Below the pieces are notes generated by a model, which did not search any database, had not been told where the DNA came from, and saw nothing but the letters and a program-made list of their open reading frames with translations. The translations under genes were made by a program, and so were the position numbers. A stretch of 37,520 bases of DNA from Planctomycetota bacterium (lineage in GTDB: Bacteria > Planctomycetota > Phycisphaerae > UBA1845). Positions 1 through 7,740 of this stretch are shown piece after piece (position 1 is the first letter of the stretch; each line of letters starts with the position of its first letter). The stretch lies in the NCBI GenBank assembly GCA_029558835.1, contig JAKQDH010000198.1, forward strand, positions 1 to 37,520, read 5' to 3'.

Positions 1-141
1 GCAGCGCTGGCGCGTGCCGGTGCGGTCATCGTAGTAACCGGCATAAATACCGGGCTCGTACTGCTCGAAATCCGCCGAGAGGTAATCAGACGGGTCGCGG
101 TAGCCGTCGTCTCCCCCGCTGCCGCTCCCGCCGCCGCCGCC
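1..141. repeat. Assembly overlap, left copy (circular junction)
   Basis: Bases 1-141 are identical to 37380-37520. A perfect 141-base end overlap equals an odd k-mer length used by short-read metagenome assemblers, so it is the usual mark of a circular contig and not a biological terminal repeat. The unique circle is 37,379 bp. In-frame continuation of the LysM gene across the junction supports circularity. Confidence 0.95.
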
Positions 142-663
142 GCCCCCGGCTGAGTCGTCCGTGAGGCAGCCGGCGGGGTTGCCCCAGAAGTCTTCATCCC
201 GGACCTGATTGGGCCCGCACACGCAATCAATGATATCCCCTACATCGTCGATGACGGGAATCATCCCGGCGGGGCACGAATCGTAAGACTCCCACCAGCT
301 AGCGCCCAGCGTGCGCGGGTCTTTCCGCTTGGGGTTCTTGTTGCAGTCAATACAGCCCATCAGGGTACGAGCTGCACGCTTGCGCCGCGCGGCGCTGCCG
401 GGGTCGGCCCACACGTTGGGAATCTGTATCCAGCTCCCCACCCGGAGCGGGCGGCCGGCGGGGATGTTGTTGATCCGCACGAGGTTCCCCGCTTCGCTCG
501 CCTTGCGGTCGAAGCGCTGGGCGATGCTCTTGAGCGTATCGCCAGCCTGGACGCGGTAAAACACGCGGCCCTTTTCCTGGCGCACGCGTGCGTTTTGCGG
601 AACGCGGCCCAGCGCGTTGGCGAAGCGAGGGGCCAGCGCCACGGAAAAAACTTGGGTGTTCAT
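1..663 (-). CDS. LysM-domain, C-terminally membrane-anchored protein (N-terminal 221 codons; continues at 37379)
   Basis: This is the first two thirds of a 327-residue protein that crosses the circular junction; the rest is encoded at 37379-37059. Residues about 36-85 form a LysM domain, visible as YRVQAGDTLKSIAQRF, then NLVRINNI and GSWIQIPN. LysM domains bind the glycan strands of peptidoglycan. A Cys-rich region follows (CIDC, SCPAG, CVCG), suggesting disulfides in an extracytoplasmic or virion-surface segment, and then a Gly/Ser spacer. The ATG at 663 overlaps the stop of the upstream 295-residue gene as ATGA, so the two are translationally coupled. It is probably a wall-binding virion protein; a host-wall anchoring factor is the alternative. 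Confidence 0.9.
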   Translation of the reverse strand, partial: MNTQVFSVALAPRFANALGRVPQNARVRQEKGRVFYRVQAGDTLKSIAQRFDRKASEAGNLVRINNIPAGRPLRVGSWIQIPNVWADPGSAARRKRAARTLMGCIDCNKNPKRKDPRTLGASWWESYDSCPAGMIPVIDDVGDIIDCVCGPNQVRDEDFWGNPAGCLTDDSAGGGGGGGSGSGGDDGYRDPSDYLSADFEQYEPGIYAGYYDDRTGTRQRC

Positions 664-1547
664 CGTCGGTTTCTCCTCTTGTTCAAGCTCAGCGCTGTAC
701 CAATCGCTATCGCAATCGCGCTCACCACCGTTGCGCCAATGGCGACCTTTTCCCACCCGTCGCGCTTCTTGCCTTCGGGGGGCGTGTCGGTGCCGTCGTC
801 CTTGGCCTTGGCGCCGTCGTCCTTGGCGCCGCCGTCCTTCCAGTCGTCCGGCAGGTCTATATCGCTGCTCCCTGAGCCGGCGGCCAGCGTCAAGTAAGCC
901 TCTTGCAGCGCGTACAAGAAGGCTTCCGTGACGGCGTCGGGGCTGCCGTCCTCGCTGATGGCCTTGCGGACCCCTTGCAGCGGCAGGTACGACCAGGGGA
1001 GATTCCAGGGGATTTTCTCCCAGGGCGTGGCGGGCCAATCGTAGCGATCCGCCAGCGTCTTCCAGGCCCAGGACTGCGTCTGGTAGTAGGGCCCTGGCTC
1101 GATAGAAGAGCTCAGGTTGACGACCTCGACGGGCAACGCATCCACCACCGCCTTGACCACGTCCCAACGGATCGGCGAGCTCAACACGTCGCCCATTTGG
1201 GTGGTGTCGCTGAGGTTGATACGCCCCCAGGGGATGCGGTCAGAGCCCACCATGTAGCCGCCAATTTCCGTCATGAACGCGCGAGCGCTATCCCCGTAGG
1301 GCTTCACGCTTGCGAAGGTGGGCATCTCCTCGCCCTTGGCCCGCTTCCACCATGAAATCATGGCGTTCGCCAGACCAGGCATCCACCCCTCTGGGAGGAT
1401 TTCGGCCGGGGGCGCAGGCTCTTTCCAGTTGTTCCGGGCGAGCTCCACAAACGGCAAAAGCGCCGCGGTGACGGGGTCCAGGTTGGGCTGATTCCCCGGC
1501 GCGATGAGGGCCTTTTTGAGAACCTCGCTACTGAGCTCGAACGGCAT
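660..1547 (-). CDS. Putative virion protein with C-terminal membrane anchor (295 aa)
   Basis: I do not recognise a family. The protein is Trp- and Pro-rich over residues 1-225, then has a Gly/Asp/Lys-rich flexible linker (about 228-262) and one hydrophobic segment (about 268-289, VAIGATVVSAIAIAIG) followed by a basic tail KRRNRR. Long soluble head, linker, transmembrane segment and Arg/Lys tail is a design shared by many proteins of this block. The anchor resembles that of the 410-residue protein at 35035-36267 (GW..VAIGA in both). It starts at ATG 1547, one base after the stop of the preceding gene, and its stop overlaps the LysM gene start. Role inferred: membrane-attached structural protein. 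Confidence 0.85.
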   Translation of the reverse strand: MPFELSSEVLKKALIAPGNQPNLDPVTAALLPFVELARNNWKEPAPPAEILPEGWMPGLANAMISWWKRAKGEEMPTFASVKPYGDSARAFMTEIGGYMVGSDRIPWGRINLSDTTQMGDVLSSPIRWDVVKAVVDALPVEVVNLSSSIEPGPYYQTQSWAWKTLADRYDWPATPWEKIPWNLPWSYLPLQGVRKAISEDGSPDAVTEAFLYALQEAYLTLAAGSGSSDIDLPDDWKDGGAKDDGAKAKDDGTDTPPEGKKRDGWEKVAIGATVVSAIAIAIGTALSLNKRRNRR

Positions 1548-1548
1548 T

Positions 1549-2415
1549 TCAGGTCACCGGGGGGGGTTGGAGGTAGCGCCGCAAAGAGAAGCGCTCGGTA
1601 GGCCCCACTTCCATGACCAGGAAGCCGCCAAGGCGCGTGTAAATGGCGTCGGGGAAGCGGTAAACGAAGCGATCTTCCGGGGTGACGGCGTCGAGCTGAC
1701 TGGGGTCGTCGAGCTGCAGCGTGGTCCGCGTCTCGGGGTCGGTCTGCCGCACGCTCGCCCAGTAAACGAGGTCTCCCGGCCCCTCGACGGCGTAATTCAA
1801 GGGAGCGCTGGCGAAGCTCCACCGAAAGCGCAGGTCTTTCCACAGGCCCAGGCCAGGCACCGGGGAGCCGGGGAAGCGGCCGGCGTCGGGCGGCGTGTAG
1901 GGGACCGGCGAGGCCCCCTGGAAGATCAGGCCAGGGGTCACGCCATAGACGTTGCGCGACGTGGACAGGGGGGCGCCCTGAAGCGAGAAAAGAGACGTGC
2001 TCGGGGGGGGCCGGACCAGGGTTATCCCTCGCGACACGTTGCCGTCTTGAAAGGCCCAGCCCGGCGTTTCCACGGGCCGGCGCAGCTCGAACTGGGCGCC
2101 GTCTTCCTGGAGCTGGGTAAGGCCAATCTCGGTGTATTCTCCAATGCCGATCAGGCGAGCGGAGTGCCCTTCCGGGATGGTCCAGCCGCAGAGCCGGAAC
2201 AGGTAGCGGTTGGAGCTGGCCGCGGCCAGGTTCGGCACCGTGGGGCGCGTGGGCACCGCGAGGAAGGTATCAAAGGAATCCATGGGAGTGCCAAAGGGCG
2301 AGCTCCCCACCATCACAAGGTTCTGATTGTAACCGGCGCTGGCGACGTGGGTAAACGTTGGCTCCTCGGAGAGCCTTCCCTTGTCTTCAAAGAGGCGCCG
2401 GATTTTCTCCCACAT
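1549..2415 (-). CDS. Putative capsid-block protein (288 aa, no membrane segment)
   Basis: I do not recognise a family by sequence. The protein is soluble-looking, rich in Pro, aromatic and beta-favouring residues, and has no signal peptide or membrane segment, unlike most of its neighbours. I place the start at the ATG ending at base 2415 (MWEKIRRLF), because the upstream gene's stop codon is at 2417-2419, giving tight coupling. It is the third of three consecutive membrane-free genes (478, 216 and 288 residues), the best candidates for capsid proteins of a tailless virus. Viruses of the P23-77 type use two single jelly-roll capsid proteins of about 170 and 290 residues; the size match is suggestive only. 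Confidence 0.85.
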   Translation of the reverse strand: MWEKIRRLFEDKGRLSEEPTFTHVASAGYNQNLVMVGSSPFGTPMDSFDTFLAVPTRPTVPNLAAASSNRYLFRLCGWTIPEGHSARLIGIGEYTEIGLTQLQEDGAQFELRRPVETPGWAFQDGNVSRGITLVRPPPSTSLFSLQGAPLSTSRNVYGVTPGLIFQGASPVPYTPPDAGRFPGSPVPGLGLWKDLRFRWSFASAPLNYAVEGPGDLVYWASVRQTDPETRTTLQLDDPSQLDAVTPEDRFVYRFPDAIYTRLGGFLVMEVGPTERFSLRRYLQPPPVT

Positions 2416-2416
2416 T

Positions 2417-3067
2417 TCAGCGGCCCTTGAGCCCCGCGAGCACTTCCGGCCGCACCGTGATCCCGAAGCCTGCAAGGCCGTCCGCGCACTCCTGCAGGTT
2501 CATGTGGTAAGGGTTCCACGGCAACACCTTGCACTTGAGGCCGAAGGTGAGGCGCGCGGGGCTCTCGCCCTCGCTCAACGTGCGCTTGAGAAGCGCCGCC
2601 ATCGTGAAGCTCTGCCAGGCCCAGACGTATTTACCGACAAGCCAATCACAGCACTTGCCATCGGGCACGGCGGCGTTCCTGACAAGGTGCTGGATGGGCT
2701 GAAAATCCTGGTTCAAGACCTGATTTGCAGGCCCTAGACCCTGATTGATTTGAATCTTGAGATCCACCCCAGGGCGCACCGCAACGGCCCCCGCCGAGAG
2801 GGGGGCGAGCAGGTTGCCCGGAGAATAGTTGTACATTTCCCAGTCAAACGTGAAATCGTCGATCCAGCAGTTTGCGGGAACTTGCTGGAACGTCACCGGA
2901 ATGGGCCGGTTGACGGCGTCGTTGCTGAGCTCCACTTCGCCGCCGTAGCTCTGGGTATCATTGCCGGTCAGCGCGAGGCCGTACGCGATGCGCGGATCAA
3001 GCTGGGCTTGCCGGTAGATTTCCCGCGTGACGTGCTCGGGCCAGTACATCCGGAGAGATTCATGCAT
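2417..3067 (-). CDS. Putative capsid-block protein (216 aa, no membrane segment)
   Basis: No family is recognised. The middle of the protein alternates hydrophobic and polar residues with many aromatics (DDFTFDWEMYNYSPGNLL, then VDLKIQINQG), consistent with a beta-sandwich, and there is no membrane segment. Four Cys lie in the last 80 residues (CCDWL, LKCKV, QECAD among them). The start is ATG 3067; an in-frame ATG seven codons later is possible. A strong hairpin at 3126-3155 lies between this gene and the upstream 478-residue gene. With its two neighbours it forms the capsid-candidate trio; the small member of a two-protein capsid is the most attractive but unproven reading. Confidence 0.85.
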   Translation of the reverse strand: MHESLRMYWPEHVTREIYRQAQLDPRIAYGLALTGNDTQSYGGEVELSNDAVNRPIPVTFQQVPANCWIDDFTFDWEMYNYSPGNLLAPLSAGAVAVRPGVDLKIQINQGLGPANQVLNQDFQPIQHLVRNAAVPDGKCCDWLVGKYVWAWQSFTMAALLKRTLSEGESPARLTFGLKCKVLPWNPYHMNLQECADGLAGFGITVRPEVLAGLKGR

Positions 3068-3125
3068 GACGGGAACCTACAGGGGGGGGGGAGGCGGGGA
3101 AGCGAGGGGTGAGGGGGCGGGAGCG

Positions 3126-3155
3126 CCCGGAGCTCAGCGCGGGGCGAGCTCCGGG
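3126..3155 (-). terminator. Strong intergenic hairpin after the 478-aa gene
   Basis: CCCGGAGCTC at 3126-3135 and GAGCTCCGGG at 3146-3155 form a perfect 10-bp stem with a 10-base loop, eight bases past the stop of the 478-residue gene. There is no T-run, so it is more likely an attenuator or RNA-stabilising 3' hairpin than a full intrinsic terminator. It could set a higher transcript level for the upstream gene than for those downstream. Confidence 0.5.
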
Positions 3156-3162
3156 CAGGCGC

Positions 3163-4599
3163 TCAGGGGGCCATGATATGCTCGCCCGCGGCGAGCTCGC
3201 GCAAGCACTCCCGCAGGTCCTGGACGCTGATGCGCCGGTCGCTGGGGTCGAGGCCCGCCAGGACGCCGTCCTGGCCGATCTTGTCTTGAAAGAGCGCCTC
3301 CATGGCGCGCTGCTTCCCCCAGCGCGGATCGATGCCGCGAGGCCCAAGGGGCTTGGGTACGCCGGCCAGGCCGCAGTTCTGGGCGATGGCCTGGACCTGC
3401 GCCCACGCGTTGCCGTCCGTCAGGATCGTCTGGTACGGCTGCCCGAAGGCGAGCAGCCATTGCATGGACTCCTCGGGGAGCAGCTCCGAGCCGCGGAGCA
3501 GCACGCCGTACTGCAGCAGGCCGTACCGGAAGGCGCGGTATCCGGCCCAGGCGGCCGGGCCCGTGAGGTTGGCCGGCCGGCTGTCGGCGAAGTTGTCGCT
3601 GGGCTTCGTGAGGGTGCCGTCAGTGGTCCAGCGCTCGCGCAGGCGGTCGTAATAGAGTGACTCGTTGATCCTGCTCAGCAAAAACTGGTAGTTCTGCCCA
3701 GGGAAAAGCACGTGCGGGCGCACCGGGTAGCACACTCCAAATACGCCGGGAGCGCGCGGCGTGGCGTACTGGATTTGCACCAGGTTGGGTTCCAGCGAAA
3801 GGCCGTCTGCGGGGTCCGTGTCGGTGACGTTGGGCCAGTTGAAAATCTCTTCGCTGCCGGCCCCCGTCAGGTAACGGTTCATCTGGTTGATGACCAGGCC
3901 GGGGTCCGCGTTGGCGTTTCCGAAGCCGCTGGTGCAGGTGTGGCTGTCGATCAAGCCGACGTCCATGCCCCGCTCGTTGATCATCAGGAAACGGCCCTGG
4001 AGAAGATACTGGAACTGGTAGGCCAGCAACAGATCGTGAACGCCCTGCAAGAGCTGATGGTTGTACTCCATCACGGCCGGCGTGGCGCTCTCGTCGTCGG
4101 GGATGCCGCCGACGGGGATCACGCGCGGAACGCGGTAGGGCAGCGCGCCCTCGGCCGGAGCGGCGACAGCGGCGCCGATCATGGCCCACGCGACCGGGTC
4201 CACCTGAATGATCAGGCACGCCGCGCGCATGAAGAAGGGCGCCAGCGGGGAGCCGGTGCCGGTCAGCTTCGTGACCAGGCCGGCGCTTTGCTGGCGGCTT
4301 CCGTCCTCGGGGATGAGGCCGATTTCGGGGCCGAAATCCAGATCGAATTCGGCCTCACTCATCGGAATCTCACGATTCCGGTTCGCGGGCAGCGAGGACG
4401 GCAGGCACGCAAGGGGCGCCCCCATCAGCTCGCCGAGCGTGCCGCCGCTCAGGTGGTTGAAGTTCTTGGCGTTGGCGAGCTGCGTGCGCAGCGTCTTGCG
4501 TTCGAGCTGCAGCCGTTGAAGCTGCAGCTTGTCAAGGCTCGCCATCGGGTTGAACAGGCGCCGGTTGAGGGGGGCGGGGGTGGGGGCTGCTTGGGTCAT
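3163..4599 (-). CDS. Candidate major capsid or major structural protein (478 aa)
   Basis: No family is recognised. The protein has a Leu/Gln/Arg-rich N-terminal helix (residues about 20-45), then a large globular part rich in Pro, Asn, Gln, Tyr and Trp, and no signal peptide or clear membrane segment. It starts at ATG 4599, preceded by AAGAGAG as a ribosome binding site, in the first of three consecutive membrane-free genes. It has its own leader gap and is followed by a strong hairpin, which would suit a highly expressed structural gene. The alternative is a minor virion protein or scaffold. The capsid assignment rests on context and composition only. Confidence 0.8.
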   Translation of the reverse strand: MTQAAPTPAPLNRRLFNPMASLDKLQLQRLQLERKTLRTQLANAKNFNHLSGGTLGELMGAPLACLPSSLPANRNREIPMSEAEFDLDFGPEIGLIPEDGSRQQSAGLVTKLTGTGSPLAPFFMRAACLIIQVDPVAWAMIGAAVAAPAEGALPYRVPRVIPVGGIPDDESATPAVMEYNHQLLQGVHDLLLAYQFQYLLQGRFLMINERGMDVGLIDSHTCTSGFGNANADPGLVINQMNRYLTGAGSEEIFNWPNVTDTDPADGLSLEPNLVQIQYATPRAPGVFGVCYPVRPHVLFPGQNYQFLLSRINESLYYDRLRERWTTDGTLTKPSDNFADSRPANLTGPAAWAGYRAFRYGLLQYGVLLRGSELLPEESMQWLLAFGQPYQTILTDGNAWAQVQAIAQNCGLAGVPKPLGPRGIDPRWGKQRAMEALFQDKIGQDGVLAGLDPSDRRISVQDLRECLRELAAGEHIMAP

Positions 4600-4632
4600 G
4601 GTCTCTCTTGGGTGGTGGAGAAATCAGGCCGA

Positions 4633-5985
4633 TCAGGCGGCCCAGGGGTTGCGAGCGTTGGCGAGGTTGCCCCAGGGGGAGCGCTGCGCGATGGCAGGCT
4701 GCCGGGGGGGCGGTAGGTTGACCTTGGGGGAGGCCGGCGGGAGCTCCTTGGGGGGAGCTGCCGGGGGCGGCGTGTCGCCGGTGCCGGCCATCGCCGGGCG
4801 GTCCTGCTTGTGGTTGCAGCAATCGGGGCCGCAGGTGTGGCCGGGGGAGCACGAGCCATCACAGCCGCCAGCGACGGCCGGGGGCGAGTCGAGGCCGGCA
4901 AGGGCTTGCTTGTGGGCTTGTTCGATCTGCTCCTTGACGTGGCCCGACAGGCCGCGCCCCTGGGTGCGATGGGCGTGCTCTTCGCGCCGCTTGCGCAAGC
5001 GCTCGCGGATATCTTCCCGCGTGCCGCTGACGGTGTTGTCGCCGCCGTCGGCCTTGTCTTCCTCGGCCGTCGCGGCCTCGTCCATCGCCTTGATCGCGCC
5101 GCGGTATTCGGCCTCGATCTCGGTGACGTACTCGGGGGCGATGCGCGTGGCGAAGCTCTTGGCGTCGGGGCCCTGGCTCTCCATCTTGCCGATCAGGTTG
5201 AGCGTCAGTTGCACGACGCCCACGGCCACGTGCGACAGCCCAAACCCGAAGGCGAAGGCGCCGAGCACCGGCATGCTTCCCATCGCCAAAAACCCAGCGC
5301 CGCTCACCACGACGCCGAGCCCGCTCACGAACCAGGCGCAATTGTTGGCGTGCGCGTTGATCCTGAGCATGGCCGAGCGGCCATACCAGGCCGCCTTTTG
5401 CTTGCTGTCGTTGTAGGCCGTGGGCCGGGTCAAGAGGTAGCGGTGGAGCACCACCGCGACACCAGCGCCGCTGAGCACCCCGGCGCCCATCGCCACGATC
5501 CCCGAGCTGCCCAGTGACGGGTTGCTCGTGCGGCCGATCTGGCTCGGCTTTTTGATCTGGCCGGTGCGCAGGTCGAGGTAACGGCCATATTTTTTGGTCG
5601 CCTTGTTGAGCGCGCCGAGGGTGGCCTTGACCCGCTTGCCGTCCTTGCCGACGGGGTGCAGCGTGATCGAGTAGCCCTTGCGCTTGCTGCCGCCCTTGCC
5701 GCCCTTCTTGGCCGGGGACTCGGCGGCGGCCGGCGCGGGGGCCGGTGCCTTCGGGGTGCGGGGCTTCTTGGGGCCCTTGCTGGCGCCGCCCTTGCTGGCG
5801 CCGCCGTTGCCCTTGCTCTTGCCGCCCTTGCTGGGGTTGGCCGTGCCGTTGGCCCTGGCGCGCAGCTTGGCGGCGGCCTCGTGGCGGCCGAGCTTCTCTT
5901 GCCCCTTGGCGAGCCCGAGGAGTTGAGCCTTCGTCGGCTTCCGCTTGGCGCCGCCCTTTTTGCCTTTCTTCGGCGGTTTTTTCAT
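4633..5985 (-). CDS. Basic N-terminal, multi-pass membrane, Cys-rich C-terminal protein (450 aa)
   Basis: Three parts are visible. Residues 1-150 are dominated by Lys, Gly, Ala and Ser (KKPPKKGKKGG at the start), like histone H1 tails, and would bind nucleic acid. Residues about 161-264 hold three hydrophobic segments (near 161-183, 217-235 and 239-262), so the protein should be integral to a membrane. After a charged helical part comes a Cys/Gly patch (about residues 377-398, with GCDGSC, HTCGPDCC) that could bind metal, and a Pro-rich tail. It starts at ATG 5985 with a GAGAGGA ribosome site. Linking DNA to a membrane would suit genome condensation beneath an internal virion membrane; this is inference. 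Confidence 0.85.
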   Translation of the reverse strand: MKKPPKKGKKGGAKRKPTKAQLLGLAKGQEKLGRHEAAAKLRARANGTANPSKGGKSKGNGGASKGGASKGPKKPRTPKAPAPAPAAAESPAKKGGKGGSKRKGYSITLHPVGKDGKRVKATLGALNKATKKYGRYLDLRTGQIKKPSQIGRTSNPSLGSSGIVAMGAGVLSGAGVAVVLHRYLLTRPTAYNDSKQKAAWYGRSAMLRINAHANNCAWFVSGLGVVVSGAGFLAMGSMPVLGAFAFGFGLSHVAVGVVQLTLNLIGKMESQGPDAKSFATRIAPEYVTEIEAEYRGAIKAMDEAATAEEDKADGGDNTVSGTREDIRERLRKRREEHAHRTQGRGLSGHVKEQIEQAHKQALAGLDSPPAVAGGCDGSCSPGHTCGPDCCNHKQDRPAMAGTGDTPPPAAPPKELPPASPKVNLPPPRQPAIAQRSPWGNLANARNPWAA

Positions 5986-6063
5986 CGTCGTCCTCTCGGG
6001 GTAGATCGGTGGTGATCTGCCCCGCCACGCTTCGCAGCGTGTTACCTCCGGACGGCGTCGTTC

Positions 6064-6094
6064 AGCGTAGCACGCGCGGCCGATCCGGCGTCAA
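6064..6094 (-). promoter_or_regulatory. Candidate minus-strand promoter for the 450-aa gene
   Basis: On the minus strand TTGACG (6094-6089) is followed after 19 bases by TACGCT (6069-6064), with an upstream TGc that could act as an extended -10. The spacing is longer than the 17 bases preferred by sigma-70, so this is tentative. The transcript would start about 75 bases before the gene and contain two small dyads (CACGC/GCGTG and AGATC/GATCT). Confidence 0.35.
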
Positions 6095-6507
6095 GGCCAC
6101 TCGAAACCGAGGTGATTTACCTTGCAGCCGTCGGGGAGCACGAGCCGCCAGGCGCGGCGGCTGGGGTGGCTGTAGAGCTCGATTCGGTGCCCTCGCTCGA
6201 ACAGGTGAAATTTCGGGCCCTGGTCGGGGCGCGTGTAGAGCACTTGATCCACCTGCCCCACGCGCCGCCAGCCCCCCGACGGCGGCAGGTGAAAGGCCAC
6301 GGGGCCCGACCCTCCGAGGTGCCCGTAAAACGGCAGCACGCCGCGCCCCTGGGCCTTGCTGGCCACCGGGAGCACCATCACGTCACAGCGGCGCCACAGC
6401 TCGCCGCCCTGGTCGATGGCGAGCCAGTAGGACGCCGGAAGATCGACGGTGTCCCCGTCCTTGTGCAGCTCAAACGAGACTTCGTTACCGAGGCTGTACA
6501 CGTCCAC
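6091..6507 (-). CDS. Hypothetical small protein (138 aa)
   Basis: No family is recognised. The protein is beta-favouring throughout with no membrane segment. I chose the GTG at 6507 (reads VDVYSLGNEV) because GGGAGGT lies six bases upstream, an excellent ribosome site; the ATG at 6525 has none. The gene begins inside the last codons of the lysozyme-like gene (overlap 6485-6507), so translation is coupled. It ends before the 105-bp gap that holds a promoter candidate. It is probably a minor virion protein, by position only. Confidence 0.75.
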   Translation of the reverse strand: MDVYSLGNEVSFELHKDGDTVDLPASYWLAIDQGGELWRRCDVMVLPVASKAQGRGVLPFYGHLGGSGPVAFHLPPSGGWRRVGQVDQVLYTRPDQGPKFHLFERGHRIELYSHPSRRAWRLVLPDGCKVNHLGFEWP

Positions 6508-7297
6508 GGGTGGACCTCCCTGCAAAGAACCCTACCAGCTCGCCGAGCGGGAGCGCCCCCGGCACGAAGACGGCCAGGCCGGCCAGGCCCAGCGCGGCCC
6601 CCACCGCTACGGCCGTCCACGGGATGGCCGAGTCAGCCGCCCCCCCTGGGGCCGGCTGTCCGAAGGTGCGCCCGTCGCGCAGGTTGCTGTAATCGAAGGT
6701 CAGTTCGCTGTAATCGCCGCCGTTGGCGACCTTGACCGCGGCGGCGTTGAACAGGGCCAAATCGGCCGAGTTGCGCGGCACCACGCCGGGATTCCCCGCC
6801 GCGTTGATCTTGCTTTCGAGCGCTGCTGTATGGAAGTCCCACGATTGCACGGCCTCCTCAAATTTGGGGAAATCGAACGCGGGCCCCATCGCCCAGGCCA
6901 TGCTGAGCGTGGCTAGCTGGGCGTCGGCGGGCCAGTCCGGGAAATCTGGGAAGCGGTTGGTCAAAAACTCCGCGTTCTGCTCTAGCCGGTCCTCGACAAG
7001 CGCCTCTACCGCCTCCATCGAAAGCCGCAGGTCGGTCAAGGTGCATGCGTAGTCGGCGCCCTTCTTGGCCGCCTCCATGTTCTTGTTGATCAGGTGCCAG
7101 GCCGCGCTGATTTCGTCCTTCGTCGCGGCGGTGCCGTCGGGGTGTTTCCACGGCAGAATCAGCGCCACGTCTTCCGGCAAGAGGTTGCCGACGCCGGTCG
7201 TCGGCAGGCCCAAAATATCGGCGTACATGCAGAACGCCAGGCCCTCGAATTGCCAGTTCCACCGCAGGAAAATGGCGACTACGGCGGGCCAGATCAC
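6485..7297 (-). CDS. T4-lysozyme-like (GH24) muramidase with C-terminal membrane anchor (270 aa)
   Basis: The N-terminus carries the GH24 signature: FEG (Glu18), then YADILG (Asp27) and PTTGVGN (Thr33). The Glu-8x-Asp-5x-Thr spacing is the same as in T4 lysozyme (Glu11, Asp20, Thr26). GH24 enzymes cleave the N-acetylmuramic acid to N-acetylglucosamine bond of peptidoglycan. The later NPGVVPRNSADLALFNA resembles the closing helix region of such lysozymes. Unlike typical endolysins of about 160 residues it adds a hydrophobic segment (about 225-255) and a basic tail. GTG 7297 overlaps the upstream stop as GTGA. A membrane-fixed lysozyme fits a virion entry enzyme better than a free endolysin; an anchored lysis enzyme is the alternative. 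Confidence 0.85.
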   Translation of the reverse strand: MIWPAVVAIFLRWNWQFEGLAFCMYADILGLPTTGVGNLLPEDVALILPWKHPDGTAATKDEISAAWHLINKNMEAAKKGADYACTLTDLRLSMEAVEALVEDRLEQNAEFLTNRFPDFPDWPADAQLATLSMAWAMGPAFDFPKFEEAVQSWDFHTAALESKINAAGNPGVVPRNSADLALFNAAAVKVANGGDYSELTFDYSNLRDGRTFGQPAPGGAADSAIPWTAVAVGAALGLAGLAVFVPGALPLGELVGFFAGRSTRGRVQPR

Positions 7298-7680
7298 CGG
7301 GCGCCCTTGGCCTTGGCTTTCGCCTTGGGCTTCGCCTTGCGAGCGGCGGCGGCCCGCTTGCGCAGCTCGGCGGCGTCGTCGGTGCGCCCCGCTGCATCCA
7401 TCGCCCTGGCGAGCGCTTCGAGCTGCTCGACGGTGGGGGCGCGGCCGCCAGGTTTCTGGAAAAAGCTGGCCGGAATGACCTCCATCGTGATCCGGTCGAT
7501 CCGGTCTCCCGCCTTGGCTACCATCAGGGACGCGGCGAGCTTGCCCAGCAAAAACCCGTCTTCGAGATGATGCCGGGCGCGGTTCTCAAGGTAGGCGTTC
7601 GCTGTCTTCAGGTCGAAGCTCTCGATCTTGCGGGGGCGGCCGGCTGCTTTCTTCTTGAGGGGGGTGGTCTTTTTTTTCAT
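7294..7680 (-). CDS. Basic AT-hook-like DNA-binding protein (128 aa)
   Basis: Both ends are highly basic: Lys-rich at the start with an AGRPRKI segment that matches the AT-hook core GRP, and a Lys/Ala-rich tail (KAKPKAKAKAKGAR) like histone H1 or HU extensions. The middle is helical. I prefer ATG 7680 (MKKKTTPLKKK), which has GAAGGAG upstream, over a TTG 18 bases earlier. It overlaps the lysozyme-like gene start as GTGA. It probably binds and condenses DNA, either in the virion or in the cell; a processivity or regulator role cannot be excluded. Confidence 0.8.
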   Translation of the reverse strand: MKKKTTPLKKKAAGRPRKIESFDLKTANAYLENRARHHLEDGFLLGKLAASLMVAKAGDRIDRITMEVIPASFFQKPGGRAPTVEQLEALARAMDAAGRTDDAAELRKRAAAARKAKPKAKAKAKGAR

Positions 7681-7740
7681 GGGGGAGCACTCCTTCAAAA
7701 GAATCAGGGTACCACGCTAACAGCCACGCCCTCTCCTCGC

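Noticed and set aside
1..141. Biological terminal direct repeat as in linear phage genomes
   Set aside because: The length equals an assembler k-mer and a gene reads through the junction without interruption.
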